Shown here: positions 1 to 9,614 of the stretch, piece after piece
How positions within the stretch are numbered: position 1 is the stretch's first letter
Layout: every line of letters starts with the position of its first letter
From: Mycolicibacterium chubuense NBB4
GTDB taxonomy: Bacteria > Actinomycetota > Actinomycetes > Mycobacteriales > Mycobacteriaceae
Length of the DNA stretch: 64,000 bases
NCBI RefSeq assembly: GCF_000266905.1
Contig: NC_018023.1
Location: 79,624 to 143,623 of the forward strand
Direction of reading: 5' to 3'
The notes under the pieces: generated by a model
Databases searched by the model: none
What the model was told of the DNA's origin: nothing
The model's input: the letters and a program-made list of their open reading frames with translations, nothing else
Program-made: the position numbers and the translations under genes

Positions 1-48
1 TGTCAGGAGGTCCACGTGCGTCAACACACGGACCCCGAAAGGAATCAG

Positions 49-246
49 TTACAGATCCCTTCCTGACACCTCCGGAGGCATTTGAGAAGGACTAACTCGA
101 TCTATATCAGCTGCTCGGCAGGCACGCCTGAGGGGGCTGGGCGTGTCCGAGGCTGTCTTCTCGCTCACGTCCGCCTCAGCGGTGGCCGGAGAACCATTGC
201 TGACACCCCCACCGCCGCGCCGGCCACCATTCTCCTGCGCAGGCAC
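49..246 (-). CDS. Hypothetical 65-aa protein downstream of eccA
   Basis: A short GTG-started frame 21 bases downstream of eccA on the same strand. The product is polar and disordered-looking, rich in Gly, Ser, Pro and Arg, with no membrane segment and no recognisable domain. The ribosome-binding site is weak. It may be a real small gene at the end of the transfer operon or just an open frame in GC-rich DNA. The first 70 bases of the window carry a 7-bp inverted repeat (TGTCAGG at 1-7, CCTGACA at 62-68) that could belong to a terminator. Confidence 0.25.
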   Translation of the reverse strand: MPAQENGGRRGGGGVSNGSPATAEADVSEKTASDTPSPLRRACRAADIDRVSPSQMPPEVSGRDL

Positions 247-267
247 CTCGGCGAGTCATGCCCAGCT

Positions 268-2049
268 CTACTGTGTCTGTATCCCGGCGCTGGCAAGGAT
301 CGCAGTGACGGCGCCGATCATGTCGCCGCTGGTGACGGTGCGCAGCACATCGAGATCGGCGGTGGCCATGTCGATCGAGGGGTCCGTGACCACTCGGGCC
401 TTCATCAGCTCTACCGCCTCCGACATGACGTTACGTACGTAGCGGCCGTTGCCGGCGATGTCGATCAGCGTCTCGGTGGGGTCATCTGGATTAGCGGTCG
501 AGGTAGCGGTGAGCCACTGCGTGTAACGGCTAAACGCCGCGACCGCCTCGGGGTGCACCAGGACGCGATAGCTCTCGGCGAACAGAGCGGCGATCTGACC
601 GAGCTCGTTAGCACTGTAGGACGTGAACTCCAACTTGTTCGGAAAGCGTGACCGCAGACCCGGGTTGGCCGACAGAAGCCGGTTCATTCCCCCGGCGTAG
701 CCCGCGAGTGCGATCAGGGTGTCATCGCGGTGATCCTCGGCGAACTTCATGAGGACGTCCAGCGCGATTCGGCCGAAGTCGCGTTCGTTGTCGGCCTTGT
801 ACAACTCGGGGGCCTCGTCGACGAACAGGACTCGGCCGCGCGCTCGATCGAGAATCGCGCCCGTCTTGATCTCGGTTTCACCGATGTGTCCACCGACGAG
901 GTCCTTACGGGAGACCTCGATGAACTTCGGTGACTTCAGAATGCCCAAGCCGAAGTACATCTTGCCCATCACCCGGGCAATGGACGTCTTCGCCGTGCCT
1001 GGGGGGCCAACCAGAGTCATGTGCAGGGCGTTGCGCTCGCCGACCGCCTCGCCGCGTGCGGCCAGCCTACGGTCGTACACCAGCCCCCTCTTGAGCTTGT
1101 TGATGTGAGCCTTCACGGCGCCCAGGCCGATGAAGGCCTGCAGATCCCGCTCGGATTCCTCAAGGACAGCCTGGGCGGCTTTGGCCTGCTCGGCTTCGCG
1201 CAGCTCGTCGAGGGTCGGTCCGGACTGTGGATCCCAGCGGGTCGTCCGCGCGGCGATTGCCTCGGCCGTGGTGATCGCTGGCGCATAGGTGGCATCGGCC
1301 AGTGCTGCAGCGGCATCGGCAAGCATCCGACCGTTGACGGTGGCCATCCCGAACTCTGCGCGTGCGTCGTCCTCCCGCCCAAGCCTGCGCAGGGCGTAGC
1401 CCCGGTACAGAGCAGCCAAGGCGCCCGCCTGGGCGCTCACCTGGTCGGTGGGGACAGCGCGCAGCAGGACCAGCCCGGCCTCGACCTCACCCAAATGCAC
1501 ATGGGCGACACCCGCCATCAGATCGGTCGCAGCGTCAACTACCCGAAGGGTCCCGCTAACCGGCCGGGCCGCCCAGTCAAGGACATCAGTCCAGCGCTGG
1601 GTGATGTAGTGCAGGGTCACCCCCAAGCAACGCCAGATCGGGGTCTGAAGCGGCTCGCGGTCGGTGTCGAAGGACTCCAACAGCTTCTCGGCGGTATCGT
1701 GATCGCCCTCGCTGAGCAGCGCAGCGATGAAGGCCAGCGTGATCGTCGCAGCGGTGTAGGGGAACACCTCAATGAAGCCCGGAGAGGGCACCGACGCCTC
1801 CAGGGCCGTGTCCTGCAGACCCAGACGGCGAGTCTCGCGGTGCACCGTCGCGCTGGTCTCGTGGGCGTGGCGCAGCGTCTCGCTGGCGTGATCACCGGTC
1901 GCGATCAAGCCCAGCCAGGCATCACACATCCCGGCGTCCATGCCGACCGCGCGGCGAAACTGCTCGCGAGCAGCATTGAGATCGGCGGGACCGCCAAGCA
2001 GGCCCAGCGCGTCGAAACCAGCGTCGAGGTAGTCACGCGCAGTGCTCAT
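268..2049 (-). CDS. eccA: ESX secretion AAA+ ATPase EccA
   Basis: Cytosolic AAA+ ATPase of the type VII secretion system, thought to act on substrate-chaperone (EspG) complexes. The 593 residues show the usual EccA layout: an N-terminal helical TPR-like half (about 1-290) and a C-terminal AAA+ domain with Walker A GPPGTAKT (348-355, Lys354) and Walker B LFVDEA (Asp411, Glu412). Length is typical of the family. The ATG start sits 3 bases after the stop of the upstream TrbL-like gene. It is the last large gene of the type IV (tra) operon, more than 10 kb away from eccB-eccE, so ESX and conjugation genes are transcriptionally mixed here. Identification is confident from the domain architecture. 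Confidence 0.93.
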   Translation of the reverse strand: MSTARDYLDAGFDALGLLGGPADLNAAREQFRRAVGMDAGMCDAWLGLIATGDHASETLRHAHETSATVHRETRRLGLQDTALEASVPSPGFIEVFPYTAATITLAFIAALLSEGDHDTAEKLLESFDTDREPLQTPIWRCLGVTLHYITQRWTDVLDWAARPVSGTLRVVDAATDLMAGVAHVHLGEVEAGLVLLRAVPTDQVSAQAGALAALYRGYALRRLGREDDARAEFGMATVNGRMLADAAAALADATYAPAITTAEAIAARTTRWDPQSGPTLDELREAEQAKAAQAVLEESERDLQAFIGLGAVKAHINKLKRGLVYDRRLAARGEAVGERNALHMTLVGPPGTAKTSIARVMGKMYFGLGILKSPKFIEVSRKDLVGGHIGETEIKTGAILDRARGRVLFVDEAPELYKADNERDFGRIALDVLMKFAEDHRDDTLIALAGYAGGMNRLLSANPGLRSRFPNKLEFTSYSANELGQIAALFAESYRVLVHPEAVAAFSRYTQWLTATSTANPDDPTETLIDIAGNGRYVRNVMSEAVELMKARVVTDPSIDMATADLDVLRTVTSGDMIGAVTAILASAGIQTQ

Positions 2050-2052
2050 CGT

Positions 2053-4125
2053 CTAGGACCCAATCTCTCGGGGTGGCCGCCTTGGGCGGGGGGCGTCAGG
2101 CTGCGCGGTGTCGCGCTGACGTCGCTCGTCGGTATCGATTGTCCCCGCTGGCGCACCTACCCCGCGCGCTGGTTGCGACGCGCCGGTGGCGGGACGGTCT
2201 GGTCTGCTGCGGCTGGCTAGGGTCGGCGCCTGTGCCGGCTCACGCCCAGCTGATCGCGCGCCGGTCGGGTCGGAGCGCGCCGGTCGTAGCGCAGCGGGCG
2301 AGGCTTCTCCCCGGGCATCCTGTGCGGCCGGGTGCGCGGCGGAGCTGCCGGTGCTTCTCGCCGTCGTCGCGAGGTGCCCTGCCGTACCGGCGGCCTTGGC
2401 TGCTGCCGAAGCGGGCACTGCGACTTCTGGGGCGGCCACCTTCACCGCACCCAGCGCTGCCGTCGTGGCCGCCGACTTCGCCGCCGATCCCGTGGCCCCG
2501 CCAGTAGTGCCGGCTGCCGCACCCGCGCCGCACCACGCGCTGGCCGTGGTCGTCGAGCGCGGCTTGAACCACTCCATACCCGGCAGCCGCGGTGTCGCTG
2601 CGCCGGTCTGGTCGTCGCCGTGGGCGCCTGCGTCGTCGCTTTGAGCGCGGCGCCGCAGCCGTCCCAGGCGGTCCGACGCGGTCTGCACCGTATCGCGATA
2701 ATCCCCCGCCTCGTTGCGGACGGCGCCGGTCCCCGCGCGCCACGCACCGCTGACCTGGCGGCCAATAGTGCTCATGCTGTCGGTGTGGAAGGAGCGGTCG
2801 ACGACCCGGAAGCCCAGCCACAAAGCTGCGGCCACCAAGGCCATGATCAACACTCGGGGGATCGCCGTCGCCGTTGAGGCGCCGAGGGTGTCCGTAGTGA
2901 GGACCCAGGTGATGCCGATCGCTGAGACGGCGAGGTAGACCTCGAACACCATCAGCTGGACGACATGCATGAAAAGCTCTGTGCCGCAGTGCAGAGCGAA
3001 GGCCAGCGCCCGTCCGAAACCGGCCATGCCAATCAGGAAGGACGGTCCAAGCAGGATCCCGAAGTACAGCGATTTGATACCAACCAGCATCGCCGAGAGC
3101 CCGACGTAGAAATAGAAGAAGGCCACCACGATGGCGACTAGCGCCAGCAGCAGGCCGGTGGTGGCGTCAGAGCCGCCGAGGCGCTGGGCATAGGCCAGGG
3201 CTTGGGGCGCACCGCAGGTGGCCATGGCGTGTGCCGGGCCGGTGCCGTCGACGCCACCAGCACTGGTGATGGCGGCATTCCATGCTTGCCGGCATCCGCC
3301 GACATCATCGACGACCATCCCAAAGTTAAGAACCTGCAGCGGATGTCGTACCCCGGCGGTCACGACATTGGCCATCAGCGTATCGAGCTTGGCGTCCAGC
3401 GAGCCTCCCGATGCGAACGGCGCCCCAGTGGCGGCCTGCGCGATCTCCAAGCCGGTGCCCCGTCCCAGCGCCAGCAGTCCGTGTTCGCTGTAAAGGTCCC
3501 CGATCGGGTCGGCGAACACCGTGGCCAATAGCACAGTCAAGGCGATGGCGGTGCCGATCATCGCCCATCCTCGGCCCGGGTGTCCCCGCAGGATGTGATA
3601 GCCGGCGACGATGACACAAAGCGTGATCGCGATGGGGCCCAGCATCATTGAGCTCGCCAAGGAGCTCACCGCGTTGTACAGCGGATGGGCGAAGGTGGCG
3701 ATCGCGACCAGCCAACCAGTGGAGAGCGCGAAGCGTAGGAACCACAGGGCGGCGGCCATGATGAAGATGAAGGTGCCGGCAATCAGCGTCAACCACCATG
3801 CGGCCGTGGCGTTGTCGACAGCACGCTCCACGGCGGCGGCCATCCACGGCATCCACGAGCTGGGATCGAGCACAGAGACACCCTGGCCGTTGTTGGTGGC
3901 CGCCTCCCGCGCAGAGACCATCGACAAAAAGTAGAAAGCAACCGGCACACCATCGGAATCCCGAAGTCCGGTCCAGCCCAGCGTCGCTGAACCGCCTGCG
4001 GCCACAGCGTTGGGCGCGCACAACAGGGCGATGAACGACAGGGCGTAGGTCAGCCCCACGGTGACCAGGGTGCGTCGGGCGCGGGGATGATCGGCTAGCC
4101 AGAGCGTGAGGACGCCGGAAATCAT
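2053..4125 (-). CDS. TrbL/VirB6-like polytopic conjugation protein
   Basis: A 690-residue integral membrane protein. About eight hydrophobic segments fall between residues 20 and 460, including a run of closely spaced helices around 340-400. The last ~220 residues are Ala/Pro/Arg-rich and probably cytosolic and disordered. This layout, and its place directly after the VirB4-like ATPase, matches the TrbL/VirB6 family, which forms the inner-membrane part of type IV secretion channels. Its ATG overlaps the stop of the VirB4 gene by 4 bases (ATGA), indicating translational coupling. Primary sequence similarity could not be tested, so the family call rests on topology and gene order. Confidence 0.7.
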   Translation of the reverse strand: MISGVLTLWLADHPRARRTLVTVGLTYALSFIALLCAPNAVAAGGSATLGWTGLRDSDGVPVAFYFLSMVSAREAATNNGQGVSVLDPSSWMPWMAAAVERAVDNATAAWWLTLIAGTFIFIMAAALWFLRFALSTGWLVAIATFAHPLYNAVSSLASSMMLGPIAITLCVIVAGYHILRGHPGRGWAMIGTAIALTVLLATVFADPIGDLYSEHGLLALGRGTGLEIAQAATGAPFASGGSLDAKLDTLMANVVTAGVRHPLQVLNFGMVVDDVGGCRQAWNAAITSAGGVDGTGPAHAMATCGAPQALAYAQRLGGSDATTGLLLALVAIVVAFFYFYVGLSAMLVGIKSLYFGILLGPSFLIGMAGFGRALAFALHCGTELFMHVVQLMVFEVYLAVSAIGITWVLTTDTLGASTATAIPRVLIMALVAAALWLGFRVVDRSFHTDSMSTIGRQVSGAWRAGTGAVRNEAGDYRDTVQTASDRLGRLRRRAQSDDAGAHGDDQTGAATPRLPGMEWFKPRSTTTASAWCGAGAAAGTTGGATGSAAKSAATTAALGAVKVAAPEVAVPASAAAKAAGTAGHLATTARSTGSSAAHPAAQDARGEASPAALRPARSDPTGARSAGREPAQAPTLASRSRPDRPATGASQPARGVGAPAGTIDTDERRQRDTAQPDAPRPRRPPREIGS

Positions 4126-6665
4126 GCGAAAACCTCTGCCGGAGGGGTGCTGTCGACATCAGCGGCCAACTGCGGGGTGGGTGCGCCGAGGAACCGGCAG
4201 CGCGCGCGACGACCGCGTTCATCGACAATGAACCCCTCCCCCATGCGCGTGGGGTGAACCCTTCCGAAGGCGTCGTCGTCGCTGTCCTCGTCGTCGGCGG
4301 ATTCCGCCGGGCTGGTGTCCTCGTAGTAGGACTGCACTACCTCTGGGTAGAGAGCGGGGTCGACACCGGCCCACTCCAGGGTCTTGGTGGCCAGCTCCTC
4401 GTTGCGGATCGCGAACAGCCATTTCTGGGTAATGAACTTATCGCCCATCCGAGCGAAATCGCGGTAGTCCTGCGAGATCAGCCAGATGCCGGTGGCGTGC
4501 TTGCGCCCTTGGCGAGTGATGCGGTGAGCGGTACGTGCGCCGGCCGGATAGGCCATCAATTCGGCGGCCTCCTCGAAGATCATCGTGGAGAACTGCTCGC
4601 GGTGCAGAAATTGGTGACGCTGCACGGTGTCGATGATCAGTCCGTAGATCGCCATGCCCGCCCGGGCGCCCTTGGGCAGCTTGTCGTACAGGTGTGGGTT
4701 GAGGATGTCGTCGGCGTCGGGCAGTCCGAGACGGTTGGTCAGCCAGATGGTGGCCAGTGACTGCGTGGGTGAGTATGGCTGGAGCGTTTCATCGAAAATG
4801 GCCCGTGCCGCCGGCTGAGTGGCCCAGGCCTCCAGGCGGGCCAGCAGCGTGTCACTGTGTGCCTCTGGCTGGGCCCGCAGGTATCCGATCAGCGCCCGCG
4901 TCGAGCCGATGCCGTGGGCTTCGCGCATCGCCGGGCTCACCAGCAGCGTGAAACGGTTCTCCATGTCGCTGTCGGCGGGCACGCCGATCATCGGCAGAAT
5001 GTGATCAGCGGCGACTGCGCCGGCGTCCTCAAAGGGGAACATCCGCAACGGATCGAGGCTGAACCGGGAGTCTCCCAGATCAATCACCGTCGTGTGGGTG
5101 ACGTTGCGAAACGCCTGCCCCCACTCGCCGTGCGTACCGGGATCGAACACGTCGACTTTGCCGCCCCGCAGGACGACTTCAATCCCGGATAGCTTGGCGC
5201 GGTTCGACTTTCCTGCGCCAGGATCGCCGATGACGATCAGGCCGGTGTTTTTGTTACGGCGGGCGCATCCCTCGGGGTCGTGCAGGATCAGGCTGCGTCG
5301 CAGCGTGTTCTGATTTTCTGCCAGCGGGGTGCCGCGGGAGTCTCCGACCCGGGTGGAGATCAGCGGTGTGAACCGGCCCCATAAGTGGGATGAAGTGGGA
5401 TCTCTGAACTCGTCGAGGTGGGTGTGCTTCTCGGTACCAGGATTGAACGCGGCCCACAGCTTCGACTGTGCACCGCGCCAGCGGCTCACCGCGATTTCGG
5501 CCTGGTCGAGTTCATGGCGGACCTGTTTGACCGCATCCTCACACATCGCGATTGTGGGTGCGCCCACAGCGATCAGGGTCGCGACGTCGAGCTCCCGCTC
5601 GCTGGGGTTGCCCTTGATTTGTGCGTTGTACTCGCGCGTGTTGGCCAGTTTGGTGTCGAGTTCGTCGTCCTCTTCAATCATGCGGCCTCGCTGCCACATT
5701 TGGTCCTTGATGTTCTTGGCGGCTCGCGCGTTGAGCGCCTCGGCGCGTTCGGGACTGCGGACCGTGACGTGCTGCATCCAGTCGATGCTGGCCTCGGTGT
5801 CGACGTTATCCAGGGCGTAGAGGTAGGCGGCCTTAGTGAACCGAAGCCCGGTGTCGGGAAAGTGAGTTACGGGCAGCAGCGCTTGGTAGCTGCACGGTCC
5901 CTGAGGATTATCGGCGTCATACAGGCGCACGATCGGGCGCATGGTTGGCCACCGCGTCGAGCGGACGGCGTTGGCCCCCTCGTCGACAGCCGGACGGATG
6001 AAGTCAGCTGCGGTGAGCCGGGCTGGGCCTGCTCCGGCCGGAGGCATCGAGTCGCGCAGCGTTCCGCGAAAGACGTTGTGCCGGTGCTGCCAGAGGATCT
6101 GTAGCGGGCTAGCGGGCCGGACGCTGAATTGCTGGGGAAGTGAGGCAACTATCTCGGCGGCGAGGCGGGCGTAGGCGGCCACCGAGTTGTCGGAGTCGAC
6201 GTCGCGGCCGGCGACCCAGTCTTTAGCCTTGGTGGCCGCGCCGGCTGCGGTGCGACCGGCGCGGCCACTGTCGACGGGGAACGTCAGCCAGCCTCGGCGC
6301 CGCTCCTCGAGGAAGACCGTGCCGTCTGCTGGTGCGGCTGCGGGGTTGAACGTTGGCTCCCACAGGCGGCAGTGCTCGACCCAGTTCAGGCGGTGGCTGT
6401 GATTGCCAACGATGTTGCGCATCAGCCGGTTTGGGTCGGTCGTGTCGATCAGGCCGGACAGGCTCCAGCCTGAGGGCAGGGCGCGGGCCAGGTTGCGGTA
6501 GAAGCGGCTTCCCCGTTCATGGGTGCGTAGTGGCCGCAGGACCAGGGGCAGACCGTCGATGAGGTAGTCGGCGTACACCCCACCGCGCGTGAAGCGAAGG
6601 TTGCCGATCACCGCTAGCGGCGGGTCGAAGGCGTGATCAACGCGCGGATCAGCGTTGCGCGCCAT
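4122..6665 (-). CDS. virB4: VirB4-like conjugation ATPase
   Basis: Probable energising ATPase of the type IV secretion channel, 847 residues. A Walker A motif GDPGAGKS lies at about 480-487 (Lys486), and a Walker B-like MIFEEAAE follows about 250 residues later, as in VirB4/TcpF proteins. I chose the ATG at 6665 because a good ribosome-binding site (AAGGAAT) precedes it; an upstream in-frame ATG at 6701 would add 12 residues. The gene overlaps the small PrgI-like membrane gene upstream by 17 bases and the TrbL-like gene downstream by 4. PrgI, VirB4, TrbL in a row is the core order of Gram-positive type IV systems. Confidence 0.85.
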   Translation of the reverse strand: MARNADPRVDHAFDPPLAVIGNLRFTRGGVYADYLIDGLPLVLRPLRTHERGSRFYRNLARALPSGWSLSGLIDTTDPNRLMRNIVGNHSHRLNWVEHCRLWEPTFNPAAAPADGTVFLEERRRGWLTFPVDSGRAGRTAAGAATKAKDWVAGRDVDSDNSVAAYARLAAEIVASLPQQFSVRPASPLQILWQHRHNVFRGTLRDSMPPAGAGPARLTAADFIRPAVDEGANAVRSTRWPTMRPIVRLYDADNPQGPCSYQALLPVTHFPDTGLRFTKAAYLYALDNVDTEASIDWMQHVTVRSPERAEALNARAAKNIKDQMWQRGRMIEEDDELDTKLANTREYNAQIKGNPSERELDVATLIAVGAPTIAMCEDAVKQVRHELDQAEIAVSRWRGAQSKLWAAFNPGTEKHTHLDEFRDPTSSHLWGRFTPLISTRVGDSRGTPLAENQNTLRRSLILHDPEGCARRNKNTGLIVIGDPGAGKSNRAKLSGIEVVLRGGKVDVFDPGTHGEWGQAFRNVTHTTVIDLGDSRFSLDPLRMFPFEDAGAVAADHILPMIGVPADSDMENRFTLLVSPAMREAHGIGSTRALIGYLRAQPEAHSDTLLARLEAWATQPAARAIFDETLQPYSPTQSLATIWLTNRLGLPDADDILNPHLYDKLPKGARAGMAIYGLIIDTVQRHQFLHREQFSTMIFEEAAELMAYPAGARTAHRITRQGRKHATGIWLISQDYRDFARMGDKFITQKWLFAIRNEELATKTLEWAGVDPALYPEVVQSYYEDTSPAESADDEDSDDDAFGRVHPTRMGEGFIVDERGRRARCRFLGAPTPQLAADVDSTPPAEVFA

Positions 6666-7026
6666 GGCTATTCCTTGCTGGTGGGCGCGCTGCGCACGCA
6701 TGGGTGGGCAGAATCGAGGACACCGCGAAGCTGGCGCGGGCGAGCAGTGATGGCCGACGCTTGGGCAGCGCCATCCGCAAGATGACGGTCACGACGAGCG
6801 CCGCGGCCGCCGCGGCGGCGAGGACTGTGAAGCCACCACCTTCGTGGGTGCGAAACCACCACAGCGCGGGCCCCATGATCAGGCCGATGGCGATCAGTTC
6901 GGCACTGCGATACGGACCACCAGGCAGACGATTGCCCGCTGATGACTCCCCCGCGTAAATGGGAACGTCGCGGATGCCGGTGAATACCTTCGCGGGTTCA
7001 CCGGTTGACACCTCGTTGTTGGACAC
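6649..7026 (-). CDS. PrgI/VirB3-like small membrane protein
   Basis: 125 residues starting at GTG 7026. A soluble N-terminus of about 40 residues is followed by two closely spaced membrane segments (about 44-60 and 66-88) and a basic C-terminal tail. In Gram-positive type IV systems a small two-helix protein of the PrgI/VirB3 kind is encoded immediately before the VirB4 ATPase, which is exactly this position; the 3' end overlaps virB4. Function is inferred from size, topology and location. Confidence 0.6.
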   Translation of the reverse strand: MSNNEVSTGEPAKVFTGIRDVPIYAGESSAGNRLPGGPYRSAELIAIGLIMGPALWWFRTHEGGGFTVLAAAAAAALVVTVILRMALPKRRPSLLARASFAVSSILPTHACAARPPARNSHGAQR

Positions 7027-7135
7027 AATGGCCTCGCTCGGTCAGTGGCGTTCGGTCAGGAAGTCGATAGCTTGTGCACCGCAAAGCTTTTGGCGCGGCA
7101 GGTCTGGGCAGGGTGGACCGTCCCGTCGGACATGG

Positions 7136-7273
7136 CTATTTGTCTTGGTGCTGGCCCACTACAAGGGCGCAGTCGTTCTCGGAGTCGATCAGTCCTGTCG
7201 CACCATGAATCAGAACTGCGACGACGAGCAGGCCGGCCAGCGAGGCGCGTAACTCGGGCGTGCGAGTCGTCAT
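7136..7273 (-). CDS. Small 45-aa membrane-associated protein
   Basis: A short gene whose ATG overlaps the stop of the preceding gene by 4 bases (ATGA at 7270-7273). The product has a charged N-terminus, one hydrophobic segment (about 11-24) and a short polar tail containing one Cys. It looks like a signal-anchor or secreted micro-protein. The exact coupling overlap, the same device used by most genes in this operon, is the main reason to believe it. No family recognised. A 25-codon frame follows 2 bases downstream (7056-7133) but has no other support. Confidence 0.45.
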   Translation of the reverse strand: MTTRTPELRASLAGLLVVAVLIHGATGLIDSENDCALVVGQHQDK

Positions 7274-7551
7274 CGGCCGTACACCGAGACGATGCCACGC
7301 TGCTGCAGCTCTTGGTTTCCCGACTCCTGAAACCCGGCCACATTGGCGACGATCAGCGACAAGATGATGCCGCCGACCACGGCACCGATCGCGGCACCGA
7401 TACCCTGCTTGACCCCGGCGCGGAAGGCCAGGTAGATGCCCAGCGCCATCGCCGCCAGGGTGCCGACGATGACGACCATTTTGAACAGCTCTTGTGACAT
7501 CCCGATAATGCCCTGCGAAGCAAAAATGGTTGTGCGAGAAGCGATGTTCAT
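7270..7551 (-). CDS. Small two-helix membrane protein, possible VirB2/pilin-like subunit
   Basis: 93 residues. The ATG at 7551 is chosen because AAAGGA lies just upstream, although the frame is open further. Two hydrophobic segments (about 20-42 and 48-70) are linked by a short basic loop, a layout seen in small type IV proteins such as TrbC/VirB2-like subunits and Gram-positive TcpD/E-like proteins. It lies between the TcpC-like gene and the PrgI-like gene, inside the transfer operon. The specific role is inference from size and location. Confidence 0.6.
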   Translation of the reverse strand: MNIASRTTIFASQGIIGMSQELFKMVVIVGTLAAMALGIYLAFRAGVKQGIGAAIGAVVGGIILSLIVANVAGFQESGNQELQQRGIVSVYGR

Positions 7552-7609
7552 GAGTTTTCCTTTCGATGTGATGGTGGATGGACGAAGCGGATGGCCCGAC
7601 GAGGGCGAC

Positions 7610-8527
7610 TCAGCGCGCGGTCGCCGCGACCGGGGCCGGTGGTGCATCTGGGTCGATCGCCGGCACCACGTCGATACCGGCCACCGACCACGCGCCGCCG
7701 GTCGCGCGCAGTGTCAGCGGATACTCCAATGGAGTGCTGGTGTAGTCCGCGGCCCGGGCGCTGACCGTCACCCACACCCGCAGCTCGGCGCCGTCGGCCG
7801 GTGTCTGTGGGGCAGGGTGCTGGGCGCGGATGGAGGTGACGGTGGCCGAGGAGTACGCCCGCAACGGTCCGAGGCCCGAGTCGACGGTGATGAACCGTTC
7901 GAACCCGTTGGCATCGGTGAGGTAGCAGGTGACGAACCCCGTGATCACCGCCGCCAGGGTGGCGTCGTTGGTGATGGTGACTGGGTAGTCCAGGGCGACG
8001 TCGACCCCGGGCGGTGGGGGGTCACGGCGGGCCGGTTTGGCCATCGCGCGCGGTGCGCTGCCGTTGTAGACGCTGACTGGAAGCTGGTAGTAGCTGCGTA
8101 CGGGTGGAGCGTTGGTGTAGGGCTGTTCGGTGACCGCGACGATCACCCCGTACGTCGAAACGCCGGGCGCGGTTTGGCCTACGAACGTCGCCGAGGCGGC
8201 CTGGGCCGTGACGATCAGTGGTGATGTCGTGGGCAGCGACATGTCGGTGCTGTTGGGAAAGCAGCGGGCCACCTCTGCGGCCCGGCTGCTGCTGGCAGTC
8301 AGAAGGACTGTCACGCAGTCGATTGCGTAACTTTCCACCAGTGCGGTCTCGTTGCCCACCGATCGTGCGGTTTCCGCGACCGGTGTGCTGTCGGGCGGGA
8401 ACACCCACCTCCATAGCGTCGATGCGCCACTGATCACTGAGCAGACCACCAGGATTGTCACGACTGCCTTGGCGCCGCCACGACCGGTGATCGTGAGCCG
8501 TCGCCGCCACGTGTTGGTCAGTTGCAT
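7610..8527 (-). CDS. tcpC: TcpC/VirB8-like conjugation protein
   Basis: 305 residues starting at ATG 8527, which follows the upstream stop by one base and has AAGGCGG as ribosome-binding site. A basic cytosolic N-terminus is followed by one membrane helix (about 20-42) and a long extracytoplasmic region that reads as two repeats of a mixed alpha/beta fold (about 50-165 and 185-290). This is the layout of TcpC, a bitopic VirB8-like protein that scaffolds Gram-positive conjugation machines. Neighbours on both sides are conjugation genes, which supports the call. Confidence 0.75.
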   Translation of the reverse strand: MQLTNTWRRRLTITGRGGAKAVVTILVVCSVISGASTLWRWVFPPDSTPVAETARSVGNETALVESYAIDCVTVLLTASSSRAAEVARCFPNSTDMSLPTTSPLIVTAQAASATFVGQTAPGVSTYGVIVAVTEQPYTNAPPVRSYYQLPVSVYNGSAPRAMAKPARRDPPPPGVDVALDYPVTITNDATLAAVITGFVTCYLTDANGFERFITVDSGLGPLRAYSSATVTSIRAQHPAPQTPADGAELRVWVTVSARAADYTSTPLEYPLTLRATGGAWSVAGIDVVPAIDPDAPPAPVAATAR

Positions 8528-8528
8528 G

Positions 8529-9614
8529 TCAAACCGCCTTGTGTCCAATGATTTTGATGCTCGACACGGCGAAGGTGCCGTCCGCTGGGTCGGGTGAAGT
8601 GGCGTCGCCGGGGACGGCAGGTGGGGGCGCCTGGGCTGTGCCGCCCTGATCGCCGAGGATGCTGCCGAGGATCGAGGGTCGGGTGCCCGGCGGTGGTGGC
8701 CCCGGGGTGGTGCCGGACGGTGCGATCACCGGTGGTCGGCTGGTCTCCTGAATGATGACCGTGATTTTGGAAGCCAACACTCCCGGCTTGATGGGCTCCA
8801 CGGCTTCGCCGCGAACGTTGCCGGTGTTCTGGTTCTTGACCGTGCGGTCGGTGTCGTTGAACTGCCACTGCACCCGAGTCACGACGCGGTGCTGTAGCCA
8901 GAGGTCGGTCTGATCGCCGCCACCGTTGTCGACCTTGTTGACCGCGCCGGGAACGATTGATACCGCGGTGATCACAAAGGTGCGGCCCAGATCGATCTGC
9001 AGGACTTGACCGTCGACCGATCGCACGCATACCCACGGCGTTGTGGAATTGGGGTCAGCGACGGCCTGCGCGGACGTGGAGCCCGCTGGGCAGTCCGAGG
9101 ATGCGGTAAACGGCAGCGGCCCATCGGTATTCGGTGGGGCGCTGGGCGTAGCCACCTCGACGTCGCGCGGCGCGACCGGCGCCGCGGCGGGGCTCGGTGT
9201 CGGGCCCGGCGAGTTGGCCATGGTGACGACCAGGGTGATCACCGTTGCGAGGGCTGCTGCAGCGCCGAATGCCCCCAGCACCCACGGGGTGAAGCGGCGT
9301 GCTGGGCGGGAGTCCGCTGAGTCGGTGGCGGGCAGGCTGATGCTGTCCAGATCCACCGGGTCGCCCAGCTCAAGGTGTGCAGTGAGTAGGGAGTCGTGCC
9401 GGGGACCGTCGTCGTAGTCGTCATCGAGTGGCATCTCGGCGGGCTCGGTGCGAGGTTCATCGGTCGGCTCCGCCTCGCCGGCGGCGGGTGTGGGGCTTGG
9501 TGAGTCGGATACCTCGGTGTGTGACCAGGAACCGTCGTGGCGATCGTCGTCGGCGTGGACAGTGACGGCGCCGATGTTGCGCAGCCACTGGTCGTTGTCG
9601 ATCCCGCGCGTCAT
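8529..9614 (-). CDS. Bitopic protein with discoidin/NADase-type glycan-binding-like domain
   Basis: 361 residues starting at ATG 9614, overlapping the upstream stop by 4 bases. About 130 acidic and Pro-rich cytosolic residues precede a single membrane helix (near 137-160), then a Pro-rich linker and an external beta-rich domain. That domain has the signature of actinobacterial discoidin-like (NADase-type glycan-binding) modules: an IDLG entry strand, a PG..NKVD loop, R.. V.WQFND and a closing SSIKIIG strand. A cell-wall or glycan-binding role in the transfer channel is inferred. A Pro-rich tract separates two parts of the external domain. Confidence 0.6.
   Translation of the reverse strand: MTRGIDNDQWLRNIGAVTVHADDDRHDGSWSHTEVSDSPSPTPAAGEAEPTDEPRTEPAEMPLDDDYDDGPRHDSLLTAHLELGDPVDLDSISLPATDSADSRPARRFTPWVLGAFGAAAALATVITLVVTMANSPGPTPSPAAAPVAPRDVEVATPSAPPNTDGPLPFTASSDCPAGSTSAQAVADPNSTTPWVCVRSVDGQVLQIDLGRTFVITAVSIVPGAVNKVDNGGGDQTDLWLQHRVVTRVQWQFNDTDRTVKNQNTGNVRGEAVEPIKPGVLASKITVIIQETSRPPVIAPSGTTPGPPPPGTRPSILGSILGDQGGTAQAPPPAVPGDATSPDPADGTFAVSSIKIIGHKAV

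Noticed and set aside
1021..2220. Long plus-strand open frame opposite eccA
   Set aside because: Shadow of eccA in GC-rich DNA; composition is unnatural and no start signal is present.
7056..7133. 25-codon frame after the 45-aa gene
   Set aside because: Starts 2 bases after a stop, but too short and without any recognisable character to call a gene.
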